From NCBI GenBank assembly GCA_049324535.1, contig JBMOOG010000001.1, forward strand, positions 248,001-312,000: a stretch of DNA of 64,000 nt. Direction: 5' to 3'. Both the position numbers and the translations under genes were made by a program. This document shows, piece after piece, positions 21,305-30,547 of this stretch (the stretch's first letter is position 1; each line of letters opens with the position of its first letter). Under the pieces are notes generated by a model. It worked only from the letters and a program-made list of their open reading frames with translations. It was not told the DNA's origin and ran no database searches. Origin of the DNA: JBMOOG01 sp049324535. Lineage in GTDB: Bacteria > Pseudomonadota > Alphaproteobacteria > Rhodobacterales > Rhodobacteraceae.

Positions 21305-22216
21305 TCAGCCGCGCGCGGCCGACAGAATGTAGCGCGCGGTCATCAGGTCGAGATGCGCGCCGCCGCCGTTCTTGCACAGCGTGATCTCGTCGTCATGCGT
21401 GCGGCCGAAGGCGCCCGAGGCGATGTCGTAGAAATCGCCGCGCACGTCCGCCGCGCTGATCGCCCCCTCGGCGATCGGGATGCGGATGTCGCCGATATGC
21501 TCGATGGTCGTGGCCCGGCTGTCCACGAAGACGCTCGCGCGGCGGAAGCAGTCGCTGTCGGCCTCGCGCATGTCCGGGCGATAGGCGCCGATCAGGTCGA
21601 GATGCGTGCCCGGCGCAAGCCAGGCGCCCCGGATCAGGGGCTCGGTGGCCATCGTGGCCGTGGCGATGATCTCGGCCTCGCGCACGGCGGCCTCCAGATC
21701 GGGCGCGGCCGCGACACCGTGGCGGGCCGCGAAGGCGCGCGCCGCCTCGGGATTGCGCGCCCAGACCGCGATCTCGGCGTGGGCGAAGGCCGCCCGATAG
21801 GCCGCGACCATCGACTCGGCCACGGTTCCGGCCCCGACGATCAGGATCCGCCGCGAGTCCGGCCTGGCCAGCAGGCGCGCGGCCAGGAGGCTGTCGCCCG
21901 CCGTCTTCCATTTCGTCACCAGCCGGAAGTCCACCACCGCCTCGAGATCGCCGTCGTGGTCCGAGAACAGGTTCACCGCCCCGAGCACCCTGGGCTTTCC
22001 CGTCCCGGCGTTGCCGGGAAAGATGGTCGCGGCCTTCACCGCCAGACCCAGACCGTCGATCCAGGCCGATCGGGTCAGAAGCGTGTCCTTGCCCCGGTAG
22101 AGCAGGCTGTCGGCCACCTCGGCCTTCGGCAACCGGTGGCCCGCCCGGATCGCCTCGGTCAGCGCGATCCAGTCCAGCCGCTTCTCGACCTCGGGCCCGA
22201 TGTAGGTGATGCTCAT
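21305..22216 (-). CDS. Ornithine cyclodeaminase / mu-crystallin family protein
   Basis: 303 aa. It has the NAD(P)-binding signature ILIVGAGTVAESMVAAYR and substrate-side motifs RLVTKWKTAGDSLLA and HLDLIGAYRPDMREAD. Family members include ornithine cyclodeaminase, ketimine reductase and various imino-acid dehydrogenases, so the precise substrate is uncertain. ATG 22216 has GAGGAGG upstream and overlaps the HAD gene stop (ATGA). Last gene of a four-gene overlapping operon. Confidence 0.87.
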   Translation of the reverse strand: MSITYIGPEVEKRLDWIALTEAIRAGHRLPKAEVADSLLYRGKDTLLTRSAWIDGLGLAVKAATIFPGNAGTGKPRVLGAVNLFSDHDGDLEAVVDFRLVTKWKTAGDSLLAARLLARPDSRRILIVGAGTVAESMVAAYRAAFAHAEIAVWARNPEAARAFAARHGVAAAPDLEAAVREAEIIATATMATEPLIRGAWLAPGTHLDLIGAYRPDMREADSDCFRRASVFVDSRATTIEHIGDIRIPIAEGAISAADVRGDFYDIASGAFGRTHDDEITLCKNGGGAHLDLMTARYILSAARG

Positions 22217-22833
22217 GGTCTGGCCTCCTCTGCGCTCAGGATCCCCTCGGCGACAAGCCGCGCCGCCAGCGCCTCCGGGCCGGTGAAATGATGCACCTGC
22301 CAGCCGCGCGCGGCGGCTGCGGCGATATTGTCGGCGCGGTCGTCGATGAAGAAAAGCCCCCCGGGCGCCACGCCCGCGTCCTGCTCGACGATTTCGTAGA
22401 TGCGCGGATCGGGCTTGATGACGCCGAGGTGGCCGGACACGTAACGCCGATCGAACTCGGCCAGGACCGGATACATGCGCTCGGCCATCGCGAAGGTCTC
22501 GCGCCCGAAATTCGACAGGGCCAGCACCGGGACGCCCCGCGCCCGCAGCGCCCGCAGCAGATGCGCGCTCAGCGGGATCTCGGGTGCGAACATGTCGGCC
22601 CAGCGGTCGTGCCAGAGCCGGATGTGCGGCGCGTGCTCGGGGTGGCGCGCGGCCAGCGCCTCGACCGAGGCGGCGAAGGGCGCCCCCGCATCCACGGCTG
22701 CGTTCATCGCGTCGAGCCCCACGACATGGAAGAGGTGGTCGCGCAGCGCCGGCCCGACCACCGCGTCGTAGACCCGCTCGGGGTGCCATTCCACCAGAAC
22801 GTTGCCGATGTCGAAGACCACGGCCTCAATCAA
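22213..22833 (-). CDS. HAD-superfamily hydrolase (YihX-like)
   Basis: 206 aa with TTG start at 22833, preceded by GGAGG at six bases. Motif I is VFDIGNVLVEW (Asp8), motif II is LALSNFG, and the Lys/Asp end motifs are IKPDPRIYE and FFIDDRADNI. These resemble YihX-type alpha-glucose-1-phosphate phosphatases, but HAD specificity cannot be read reliably. It overlaps the YaiI gene by 8 nt and the cyclodeaminase gene by 4 nt. Confidence 0.86.
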   Translation of the reverse strand: MIEAVVFDIGNVLVEWHPERVYDAVVGPALRDHLFHVVGLDAMNAAVDAGAPFAASVEALAARHPEHAPHIRLWHDRWADMFAPEIPLSAHLLRALRARGVPVLALSNFGRETFAMAERMYPVLAEFDRRYVSGHLGVIKPDPRIYEIVEQDAGVAPGGLFFIDDRADNIAAAAARGWQVHHFTGPEALAARLVAEGILSAEEARP

Positions 22834-23290
22834 CGGAACCCTCCTTCATCGCTGCCCGCGTCACCCGGTCGAGCGCGTCGCGGAACCGCGCCCGGTCCGC
22901 GCGCCCGTAGGGTCGGCCGCCGCCTTGCCGGAACGGATCCGCGCCGCGCAGGTCGGCCATCAGGTCGCGCATCGCCAGCGCGTTGCCGATGTTGGCGGGC
23001 GTCAACGCCTCGCCGTCGTGGCGCAGCACCCGCGCCCCGGCCGCCACCGCCCGGCCGGCCAGAACGATGTCGGCCGTCACCACCACATCGCCGCGACCGG
23101 CGCGCTCGGCGATCCAGCGGTCGGCCGCATCCGGCCCCTCGGGCACGAAGACCACCTCGGCCAGCGGATGGTCCAGCGGCCGCAGGCCGCCGTTGCACAC
23201 CAGCCAGGCCCGAAGCCCCAGCCGTTCGGCCACCGCAACGCAGTCATCCTTCACCGGACAGGCGTCGGCATCGACGTAGATCGCGGTCAT
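22826..23290 (-). CDS. YaiI/YqxD family protein (DUF188, PIN-like fold)
   Basis: 154 aa, full family length. Conserved acidic residues are seen in YVDADACPVKDDCVAVAERL, DRWIAERAGRGDVVVTADI and RHDGEALTPANIGNALAMRD. The fold is PIN-like, suggesting nuclease activity, though no substrate is established. The start overlaps the stop of the nitroreductase gene by 4 nt. Confidence 0.92.
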   Translation of the reverse strand: MTAIYVDADACPVKDDCVAVAERLGLRAWLVCNGGLRPLDHPLAEVVFVPEGPDAADRWIAERAGRGDVVVTADIVLAGRAVAAGARVLRHDGEALTPANIGNALAMRDLMADLRGADPFRQGGGRPYGRADRARFRDALDRVTRAAMKEGSVD

Positions 23291-23979
23291 TCCAGAACCG
23301 TCAGGATCTCGGGCAGCGGTTTCTTGCGCTTGGCCGCTTCGGGTACGGTCGCGTCCGGCGCGGGATGGCCGACGGCAAGGATCATCACCGGTTTTTCGGC
23401 CTCGGGCCGGCTGCAGAGCGCGTTGAGGAACCCCATCGGATTGGGCGTGTGGGTCAGCGTGACCAGCCCGGCCTGGTGCAGCGCGGTGATCAGGACGCCG
23501 GTGGCGATGCCGACGCTCTCCGGCACGTAATAGTGCTTGCGGCGGCTGCCGTCCGGCGCGATACCCCAGCGCTGGGCGAAGATCACGATCAGCCAGGGCG
23601 CGATCTCGAGATGCGGCTTCATGGCCCCGGTCCCGATCGGCTCGAGCGCCGCCAGCCACGCGTCGCTGCCGCCCCCGGCGTAGAAGGCGCGCTCCTCCGC
23701 CTCGGCGGCCTCGCGGATGCGGGCCTTGATCGCCGAATCGCCCACCGCGACGAAGTGCCAGGGTTGCTGGTTCGCGCCCGATGGCGCCGAACCCGCCGCC
23801 GCCACCGCCGCCTCGATCACCGCACGCGGCACCGGATCGGGCAGGAAGTCGCGCACCGAATGGCGCTTGCGCATGTGGTCCCGGAAGGCCTCGGCCGCGG
23901 CCTGTGACCGGTCGTCGGGCAGCCGCACCCGATCGGGCAGCGGCAGGGGCGTGTAGCGCAGCGGGTCGCGGACATGCAT
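23287..23979 (-). CDS. Nitroreductase-family flavoprotein
   Basis: 230 aa, started at ATG 23979 behind GGAGG at seven bases. FMN-binding motifs are RKRHSVRDFLPDPVP, SAPSGANQQPWHFV and the C-terminal VGHPAPDATVPE. The overall layout is near the iodotyrosine-deiodinase/BluB-like branch. It is an FMN-dependent, NAD(P)H-using reductase of unknown substrate. First gene of the overlapping nitroreductase-yaiI-HAD-cyclodeaminase operon. Confidence 0.9.
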   Translation of the reverse strand: MHVRDPLRYTPLPLPDRVRLPDDRSQAAAEAFRDHMRKRHSVRDFLPDPVPRAVIEAAVAAAGSAPSGANQQPWHFVAVGDSAIKARIREAAEAEERAFYAGGGSDAWLAALEPIGTGAMKPHLEIAPWLIVIFAQRWGIAPDGSRRKHYYVPESVGIATGVLITALHQAGLVTLTHTPNPMGFLNALCSRPEAEKPVMILAVGHPAPDATVPEAAKRKKPLPEILTVLE

Positions 23980-24036
23980 CGGGGGCCTCCGGCGCGGGAC
24001 TCTAGCGGCCCGCGCCCCCCGGAGAAACCCCGTGCG

Positions 24037-24066
24037 CTTCTTCTTCGTGCAAATACCCTCGGGGGG
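24037..24066 (-). repeat. Rhodobacterial intergenic repeat, single inverted copy
   Basis: CTTCTTCTTCGTGCAAATAC followed by CCTCGGGGGG is the inverse of the element at 17755. It lies in the 140-nt gap between nitroreductase and mbfA, next to further G/C runs. No gene is seen in the gap. Confidence 0.7.
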
Positions 24067-24119
24067 AGGGCCGCCAGGCCCCGGGGGGCCGACGGCCCCC
24101 CGCCCCTTCAATCGCCCGG

Positions 24120-25094
24120 TCAGCCGCCGCCGATCAGCACGCCCGCGCCAAAGACCAGAAGCCCGCCCACGACCACCTGGAAGACCGCGCGCAGGAACGG
24201 CGTTTCCATGTAGCGGTTCTGGATCCAGGCGATCGCCCAGAGCTCGACGAACACGACGGCGAAGGCGATGAAGGTCGCCGTCCAGAACTCGGGGATCAGG
24301 TAGGGCAGCGCATGGCCGAGCCCGCCCAGCGCCGTCATCACGCCCGAGGCGATGCCCCGCTTGATCGGCGAGCCGCGCCCCGACAGTACCCCGTCGTCAT
24401 GGGCGGCCTCGGTGAAGCCCATCGAGATGCCGGCGCCGACCGAGGCGGCGAGACCGACGAGAAAGGTCGTCCAGGTGTCCTGGGTCGCGAAGGCGGTGGC
24501 GAAGATCGGGGCGAGCGTCGAGACCGACCCGTCCATCAGACCGGCCAGCCCCGGCTGCACCCAGGTCAGAATGAACTGGCGATGCGCCGCGCGGTCCTCC
24601 TCGGCCTTGGCGTCCTCGGGCATGGCGCCGACCAGATGTTCGGCCTGCTTCTCGTGCCCGGCCTCGGCCGCCGCCAGATCGCCCAGCAGCTTGCGCGTCG
24701 CCGCGTCCTGTGTGTGCTGGGCCGCGCGGGTGTAGAAGGCCCCGGCCTCGCGCTCCATCGCCTCGGCCTCGGCCCGGATCTTCTCGATCCCGAGGTTCTC
24801 CATCAGCCAGACGGGCTTGCGGGCATAGAACCCCGCGACATGCTCGCGCCGGATCAGCGGGATCACCTCGCCGAAGCGGGCCCGGAACCGCTCGATCAGC
24901 CGTTGCCGGTGCGTGTCCTCCTCGGCGGCCATGCCGTCGAAGACCGCGGCCGTCTCGGGATACTGGGCGCGCAGCTTCTCGGCATAGAGCCGGTAGATCT
25001 GCGCGTCGTCCTCTTCGGACGAGATCGCAAGCGCCAGGATCTCGGGTTCGCTCAGATCGGAAAAGCGGCGACGGGAGGCGATGCCCGGTATCAT
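24120..25094 (-). CDS. mbfA: MbfA-type membrane-bound ferritin / VIT1 fusion (iron exporter)
   Basis: 324 aa. Residues 1 to about 165 form a rubrerythrin-like ferritin domain with metal ligands in SSEEDDAQIYRLYAE, AAEEDTHRQRL, EREAGAFY and AAEAGHEKQAEHL. Residues ~170-324 are a VIT1/CCC1-like membrane domain with about five helices. In Agrobacterium and Bradyrhizobium, MbfA exports iron and protects from iron and peroxide under control of Irr. A TGGAAT-N-ATTCCA palindrome lies 18 nt before the start and fits such control. Monocistronic. Confidence 0.9.
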   Translation of the reverse strand: MIPGIASRRRFSDLSEPEILALAISSEEDDAQIYRLYAEKLRAQYPETAAVFDGMAAEEDTHRQRLIERFRARFGEVIPLIRREHVAGFYARKPVWLMENLGIEKIRAEAEAMEREAGAFYTRAAQHTQDAATRKLLGDLAAAEAGHEKQAEHLVGAMPEDAKAEEDRAAHRQFILTWVQPGLAGLMDGSVSTLAPIFATAFATQDTWTTFLVGLAASVGAGISMGFTEAAHDDGVLSGRGSPIKRGIASGVMTALGGLGHALPYLIPEFWTATFIAFAVVFVELWAIAWIQNRYMETPFLRAVFQVVVGGLLVFGAGVLIGGG

Positions 25095-25111
25095 GATGGC
25101 CCTCTGAAATT

Positions 25112-25124
25112 TGGAATGATTCCA
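25112..25124 (-). promoter_or_regulatory. Candidate Irr (ICE-like) operator upstream of mbfA
   Basis: A perfect 13-nt palindrome, TGGAATCATTCCA on the mbfA strand, sits between the probable promoter and the ribosome site. It resembles the alphaproteobacterial iron control element (A/T-rich flanks around TAGAA-N-TTCTA-like arms), with G-C changes in the arms. Binding by Irr is inferred from gene context. Confidence 0.55.
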
Positions 25125-25193
25125 GATTACGCACCGCCCCTTCGGCGCGCAAGTGCACCTTCGGTCGCAGACGCGCGGCCTGCGCCGACCGGT

Positions 25194-25912
25194 CTAGGCC
25201 AGGTCGCGCACCAGAAGGTGGTTGCCCTGTCCCTGCTTCACCTCGAAGCGGCCGGTCTTGCGGATCAAGTCCGACAGCTTGGCGCTGCCGTAGGTGCGGG
25301 CGTCGAACTCGGGATTGGCCTGCACGATGAACTGCCCGATCTGGCCGAGCGAGTACCATTCCTCGTCGCCGATGGCGCGCATGGCTGCCACGATCAGCGG
25401 GATCACCTTCTGCGGCGGCTCCTTGCGCGCGGGCGCCTCCTTCTGGGTGCTGCCTTCCGGGGCGGCGTCGGCCGCAAGCAGGTTCTCGACGAAGATGAAC
25501 CGCTTGCAGGCGCGCCGGAAGGCCTCGGGGGTCTTCTGCTGGCCGATGCCGTAGACATCGAGCCCCTGCTCGCGGATGCGCGAGGCCAGCCGGGTGAAGT
25601 CGCTGTCCGATGAGACCAGCACGAATCCGTCGAACCGGCCGGAATGCAGAAGATCCATCGCGTCGATGACCAGCGCGATGTCCGAGGCGTTCTTGCCCAC
25701 GGTGTTCATCGGCGAATGCTGCGGCACGAGGCCCAGCGTCGCCAGCCGGTCCGACCAGCCCTTGAGGCCCGGCCGCGAGAAATCGCCGTAGATGCGCCGG
25801 ACCGAGGCCTCGCCGAGGCTCGCGATCTCTTCGAAGATCGCCTCGGCCCATTGCGGGCTGGAATTGTCGGCGTCGATCAGGACGGCGAGAAGGGGCGTGC
25901 CGGAGCGGGCCA

Positions 25913-25913
<1 letters not shown>
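25194..25913 (-). CDS. NYN-domain (LabA/DUF88) protein with LOTUS-like C-terminus
   Basis: 239 aa. The N-terminal NYN (PIN-like) ribonuclease domain shows its acidic residues in AVLIDADNSS, GKNASDIALVIDAMD and VLVSSDSDFTRLASRIRE. The C-terminal 75 residues (EWYSLGQIGQFIVQANPEFD, LSDLIRKTGRFEV) match an OST-HTH/LOTUS RNA-binding fold. A single-strand RNA nuclease is likely; target unknown. ATG 25913 overlaps the formaldehyde dehydrogenase stop by one base (TGATG), so translation is coupled. Confidence 0.87.
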
Positions 25914-27043
<1,130 letters not shown>

Positions 27044-27115
27044 GACTTGTCTCCCTAAGGCTTTGCGCCGACCCTGAGCAAAAGCCCGCCCACGCGCAAC
27101 CACGGAGGACGCCGA

Positions 27116-27391
27116 ATGCGCCGGATCGCGACACTGACTGCGGCCCTCGCCGCTCTTGCGGCCTGTCAGGACGAGGCCGCGCCCCCGCCGGCGCCGCCCG
27201 CCGATGCCTGCGGCGCTGCAACCCTGCAGGGGCTCGTCGGCCAGCCCGAGGGCATGGCGGCGGCGGTGAAGGCCCCCGGTCCGGTGCGGATCCTGCGGCC
27301 GGGCATGGCGGTGACGATGGACTACAGCCCGACGCGGCTGAACATCGAGATCGGCACCGACGGCCGGATCCTGCGGCTGAGCTGCGGCTGA
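27116..27391 (+). CDS. I78-family peptidase inhibitor lipoprotein
   Basis: 91 aa. A lipobox LAACQ ends the signal peptide at Cys17, so an outer- or inner-membrane lipoprotein is expected. The mature part (CGAATLQGLVGQPEG, VRILRPGMAVTMDYSPTRLN) matches the small I78/elastase inhibitor-like family, which may guard the periplasm against serine proteases. It is transcribed divergently from adhI and followed by a strong terminator. Confidence 0.85.
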   Translation: MRRIATLTAALAALAACQDEAAPPPAPPADACGAATLQGLVGQPEGMAAAVKAPGPVRILRPGMAVTMDYSPTRLNIEIGTDGRILRLSCG

Positions 27392-27401
27392 GCGGCAAAG
27401 G

Positions 27402-27430
27402 AAAAGCCCCGCGGGAGGGGCGGGGCTTTC
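27402..27430 (+). terminator. Rho-independent terminator after the I78 inhibitor gene
   Basis: AAAGCCCCG and CGGGGCTTT form a perfect 9-bp stem with a 9-nt loop, 11 nt after the stop codon. The A/T ends of the stem make it potentially active in both directions. Confidence 0.75.
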
Positions 27431-27627
27431 GAGCGAGTGACCCCGGCGGTGCGGCTTGGGTGGGGGCTGTCCACCGCGCCGCCGGGGTCTAGCGTCTCTC
27501 GCTATGGGTCCGTTGTCGTCCCCGATCCCGGCGAAACAAGGAAACGGGCGGGCCGATCCGCGGGTCATTTCGTGTCATGTTCGTGGCAATGCTTGCCACC
27601 CGGGCCACGGCGCGCCAGACTGGCCCC

Positions 27628-27975
27628 ATGACGGTCCAGACGCCCAGCCCGTTCCCGCACGCCGCAGCGCCCGAGGCGCAGGTCACCTTCGACCGACGGG
27701 AGCTTGGCGTCATCCTGCGGCTTTACGGGCAGATGGTGGCGGCCGGCGAATGGCGGGACTACGCGATGTCGTTCCTGCGCGACCATGCGGTGTTCGCGGT
27801 GTTCCGCCGGGCGACGGAGTTTCCGCTCTACCGCATCGAGAAGCACCCCCGGCTGCGGGGCCGCCAGGGCATCTATGCGGTGATCGGCGCCGACGGGCTG
27901 GTGCTGCGCCGCGGCCATGACCTGCCGGTCGTGCTGCGGGTTCTCGAACGCCGGCTGATCCGCCCGGTCGAGTGA
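27628..27975 (+). CDS. DUF2794 domain protein
   Basis: 115 aa from ATG 27628 (MTVQTPSPFPHAAAPEAQVT). An earlier start would add 17 residues. The conserved core FDRRELGVILRLYGQMVAAG, EWRDYAMSFLRDHAVFAVFR and YRIEKHPRLRGRQG is characteristic of this small cytoplasmic alphaproteobacterial family. Its function is unknown. It is convergent with the next MFS gene, with only 8 nt between stops. Confidence 0.88.
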   Translation: MTVQTPSPFPHAAAPEAQVTFDRRELGVILRLYGQMVAAGEWRDYAMSFLRDHAVFAVFRRATEFPLYRIEKHPRLRGRQGIYAVIGADGLVLRRGHDLPVVLRVLERRLIRPVE

Positions 27976-27983
27976 TCCGCCCG

Positions 27984-29231
27984 TCAGGCCGCGAGCGCCG
28001 GCAGCGGCCGTTCGCGGATCGGCAGGTGCACCAGCGCCGAGAAGGCCCCGATCGCGACGCCCACCCACCAGACCGCGGTGTAGTCGCCGTAGATGTCGTA
28101 GAGACGACCGCCGAGCCAGACGCCGAGGAAGGACCCGATCTGGTGGCTGAGGAAGACGATGCCGTAGAGCGTGCCCATGTAGCGGATGCCGTAGATGTGG
28201 GCGACGAGGCCCGAGGTCAGCGGCACCGTCGCCAGCCAGAGCGCGCCCATCCCGAGCGAGAAGAGCAGCACCGTCGCGGGCGTCATCGGCGTGAGGATGA
28301 AGGCGGCCGCGACCAGCGTGCGCAGCGAGTAGACGATGGCGAGCAGGTATTTCTTCGAATAGCGCTTGCCCAGCCAGCCCGCCGTCAGACTGCCGGCGAT
28401 GTTGGCCAGCCCGATGACCGAAATGGCGATGGCGCCCAGCGCCGCGGTCGAGGTGATGCCAAGCCCGGCCAGCAGGCTTCCCGGCGAGATCGGCCCGCAC
28501 ATCTCGGTCACCATCGCCGGGAAGTGCGCGGTGATGAAGCCGAGCTGGTAGCCGCAGGAGAAGAACCCGAGGAAGATCAGCGTGTAGGACGGGTCGCGGA
28601 AGGCGGTGGCAAGCACCCCGCCCAGGCTGTGGCGCAACTCGGCCCGGCTGGCGCGCGCCGGGGCCCGCATCAGCGGCAGCACGCTGAGCGTGGCCAGAAC
28701 CACGGCGGCAAAGATCAGGAAGACGGTCTGCCAGGTGTAGAACCCGAGCAGGTATTCCGCGGCCGGGGCGCCGAAGACCTGCCCGGCCGAACCGGCGGCG
28801 GTGGCGACGCCCAGGGCCATCGACCGGTTCTCGTCCGAGGCCGCCCGGCCGACGACGGCGAGGATCACCCCGAAGCCGGTGCCTGCGATGCCGAAACCCA
28901 CGAGGATCTCGAGGAGCTGGTGCTGTTCGGGGGTGGTGGCGAAGGCCGACAGGACAAGCCCCGCGGCGTAGGTGAAGGCCCCGAGGATGATGGCGCGGCG
29001 GTCGCCGAAGCGCTCGGCCATGGCGCCGAAGAGCGGCTGGCCGAACCCCCAGGCCAGGTTCTGGATCGCGATCGCCAGGCTGAACTCGGCCCGAGGCCAG
29101 CCGTATTCCGAGGCGATCGGGATCTGGAAGACGCCGAAGCTGCCGCGCACCGCGAAGGTGAACATGATGATGACGCATCCCGCGATCAGCACGGGTGTGA
29201 AGAGGGGGGCGCGGGCGCGGCTGTCGGTCAT
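27984..29231 (-). CDS. MFS transporter (oxalate/formate antiporter-like)
   Basis: 415 aa with twelve membrane segments. MFTFAVRGSFGVFQIPIASE and the loop GQPLFGAMAERFGDRRAIIL resemble the monocarboxylate/oxalate-formate branch of the major facilitator superfamily. Its substrate is not known. It is divergent from zapE across a 151-nt gap that holds moderately AT-rich promoter-like sequence and no gene. Confidence 0.85.
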   Translation of the reverse strand: MTDSRARAPLFTPVLIAGCVIIMFTFAVRGSFGVFQIPIASEYGWPRAEFSLAIAIQNLAWGFGQPLFGAMAERFGDRRAIILGAFTYAAGLVLSAFATTPEQHQLLEILVGFGIAGTGFGVILAVVGRAASDENRSMALGVATAAGSAGQVFGAPAAEYLLGFYTWQTVFLIFAAVVLATLSVLPLMRAPARASRAELRHSLGGVLATAFRDPSYTLIFLGFFSCGYQLGFITAHFPAMVTEMCGPISPGSLLAGLGITSTAALGAIAISVIGLANIAGSLTAGWLGKRYSKKYLLAIVYSLRTLVAAAFILTPMTPATVLLFSLGMGALWLATVPLTSGLVAHIYGIRYMGTLYGIVFLSHQIGSFLGVWLGGRLYDIYGDYTAVWWVGVAIGAFSALVHLPIRERPLPALAA

Positions 29232-29382
29232 GTCCGGGGTTCCTGAAGGCAGGGGGGAAGGTGCCGCTGCGCTGCGGCGGCGTCAAATGGCGTTTTGTAA
29301 TGGGGACAATTCCGGGCGGTGATGGATCGCGGGACCGGCGCCCGGGGGTGACAGGGGGACCGCGCCACGGTATCGCAGGGCC

Positions 29383-30465
29383 ATGACCACCCTGACCGAA
29401 GACTACGAGGCCAAGGTCGCGGCCGGAGCGCTGCGCGACGACCCGGCGCAGCGGGCGGTGCTCCCGGAGCTCGAACGGATCCGGACCGCGCTCGAGGCGG
29501 CCGAGGCGCGGCGCCCGCGGCTTCTGGGCGGACTTTTCGCCCGCGCGCCCGATCCGATCCGCGGCCTCTATGTCTGGGGGCCGGTGGGGTGCGGAAAGTC
29601 GATGCTGATGGATCTCTTCCACGGCGCGGTGGCGATCCGCGACAAGCGGCGCGTGCATTTCCACGCCTTCATGCAGGAGGTGCAGGCGGCGCTCGAGGTG
29701 CAGCGCAAGGCCGGCCGGCAGGACGTGATCCGGCCGGTGGCGGATGCCATCGCCGACGAGATCCGGCTTCTGTGCTTCGACGAGATGCAGATTCCGGACA
29801 TCGCCGACGCGATGATCGTCGGCCGGCTCTTCGCGCGGCTGTTCGAGCGGGGCGTGACGGTGGTCACCACCTCGAACCTCGCGCCGTCGGATCTCTACAA
29901 GGACGGGCTGAACCGGCAGCTCTTCCTGCCGTTCATCGCCCTGATCGAGGAACGGCTTCTGGTCGTGCATCTCGATGCCGGGCGGGATTACCGGCTGGGG
30001 CGGATCGGGGGCGGGCAGCTCTGGTTCATGCCGGCGGACGCCGCGTCGCGCCGCGCCATCGACCGGATCTGGGCGGATCTCACCGGAACGGATGCGGCGG
30101 GCGAGCGTCTGGTGCTGCGGGTGCAGGGGCGTGACGTCGCGGTGCCGCAGTTCCGCAGCGGGGTCGCCCGCGCCGATTTCTGGGATCTCTGCGGACGGCC
30201 GCTCGGTCCGGCCGACTATCTGGCGCTGGCGGGCGCGGTTAAGGTTCTCATCCTCGAGGACATCCCGCGCCTGTCGGCGGCGAACTACAACGAGGCCAAG
30301 CGGTTCGTCACCCTGATCGACGCGCTCTACGAGGCGCGGGTGCGCCTCGTCGCCTCGGCGGCGGACCTGCCGGGCCGGCTTTACGTCGAGGGCGAGGGCA
30401 GCTTCGAGTTCGAGCGCACCGCAAGCCGGCTGAACGAGATGCAGGGCGCCGATTGGGGCGCCTGA
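29383..30465 (+). CDS. zapE: Cell division protein ZapE (AFG1-like ATPase)
   Basis: 360 aa. The AAA+-like P-loop GPVGCGKS is at residues 66-73, Walker B is LLCFDEMQIPD, and sensor and arginine elements are in VVTTSNLAPSDLYKDGLNRQ. Bacterial ZapE binds the Z-ring during constriction, while mitochondrial AFG1/LACE1 homologues act in respiratory-chain proteostasis. The gene is often next to malate dehydrogenase and the suc operon in relatives; here that link is not seen. Confidence 0.92.
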   Translation: MTTLTEDYEAKVAAGALRDDPAQRAVLPELERIRTALEAAEARRPRLLGGLFARAPDPIRGLYVWGPVGCGKSMLMDLFHGAVAIRDKRRVHFHAFMQEVQAALEVQRKAGRQDVIRPVADAIADEIRLLCFDEMQIPDIADAMIVGRLFARLFERGVTVVTTSNLAPSDLYKDGLNRQLFLPFIALIEERLLVVHLDAGRDYRLGRIGGGQLWFMPADAASRRAIDRIWADLTGTDAAGERLVLRVQGRDVAVPQFRSGVARADFWDLCGRPLGPADYLALAGAVKVLILEDIPRLSAANYNEAKRFVTLIDALYEARVRLVASAADLPGRLYVEGEGSFEFERTASRLNEMQGADWGA

Positions 30466-30514
30466 GGGCGGGCAAGGGGGCTGTCTGCCCCCTCTGCCCC
30501 TGTCGGGGCATTCA

Positions 30515-30540
30515 CCCCCGAGGATATTTGGCCAGCGAGA
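30515..30540 (+). repeat. Rhodobacterial intergenic repeat, variant copy
   Basis: CCCCCGAGGATATTTG followed by GCCAGCGAGA is a variant of the element at 17755, keeping the CCCCCG and ATATTTG core but replacing the AAGAAGAAG tail. It lies between zapE and the flavin monooxygenase gene. A short GCCCCTGTCGGGGC hairpin precedes it. Confidence 0.6.
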
Positions 30541-30547
30541 GGGAGGA

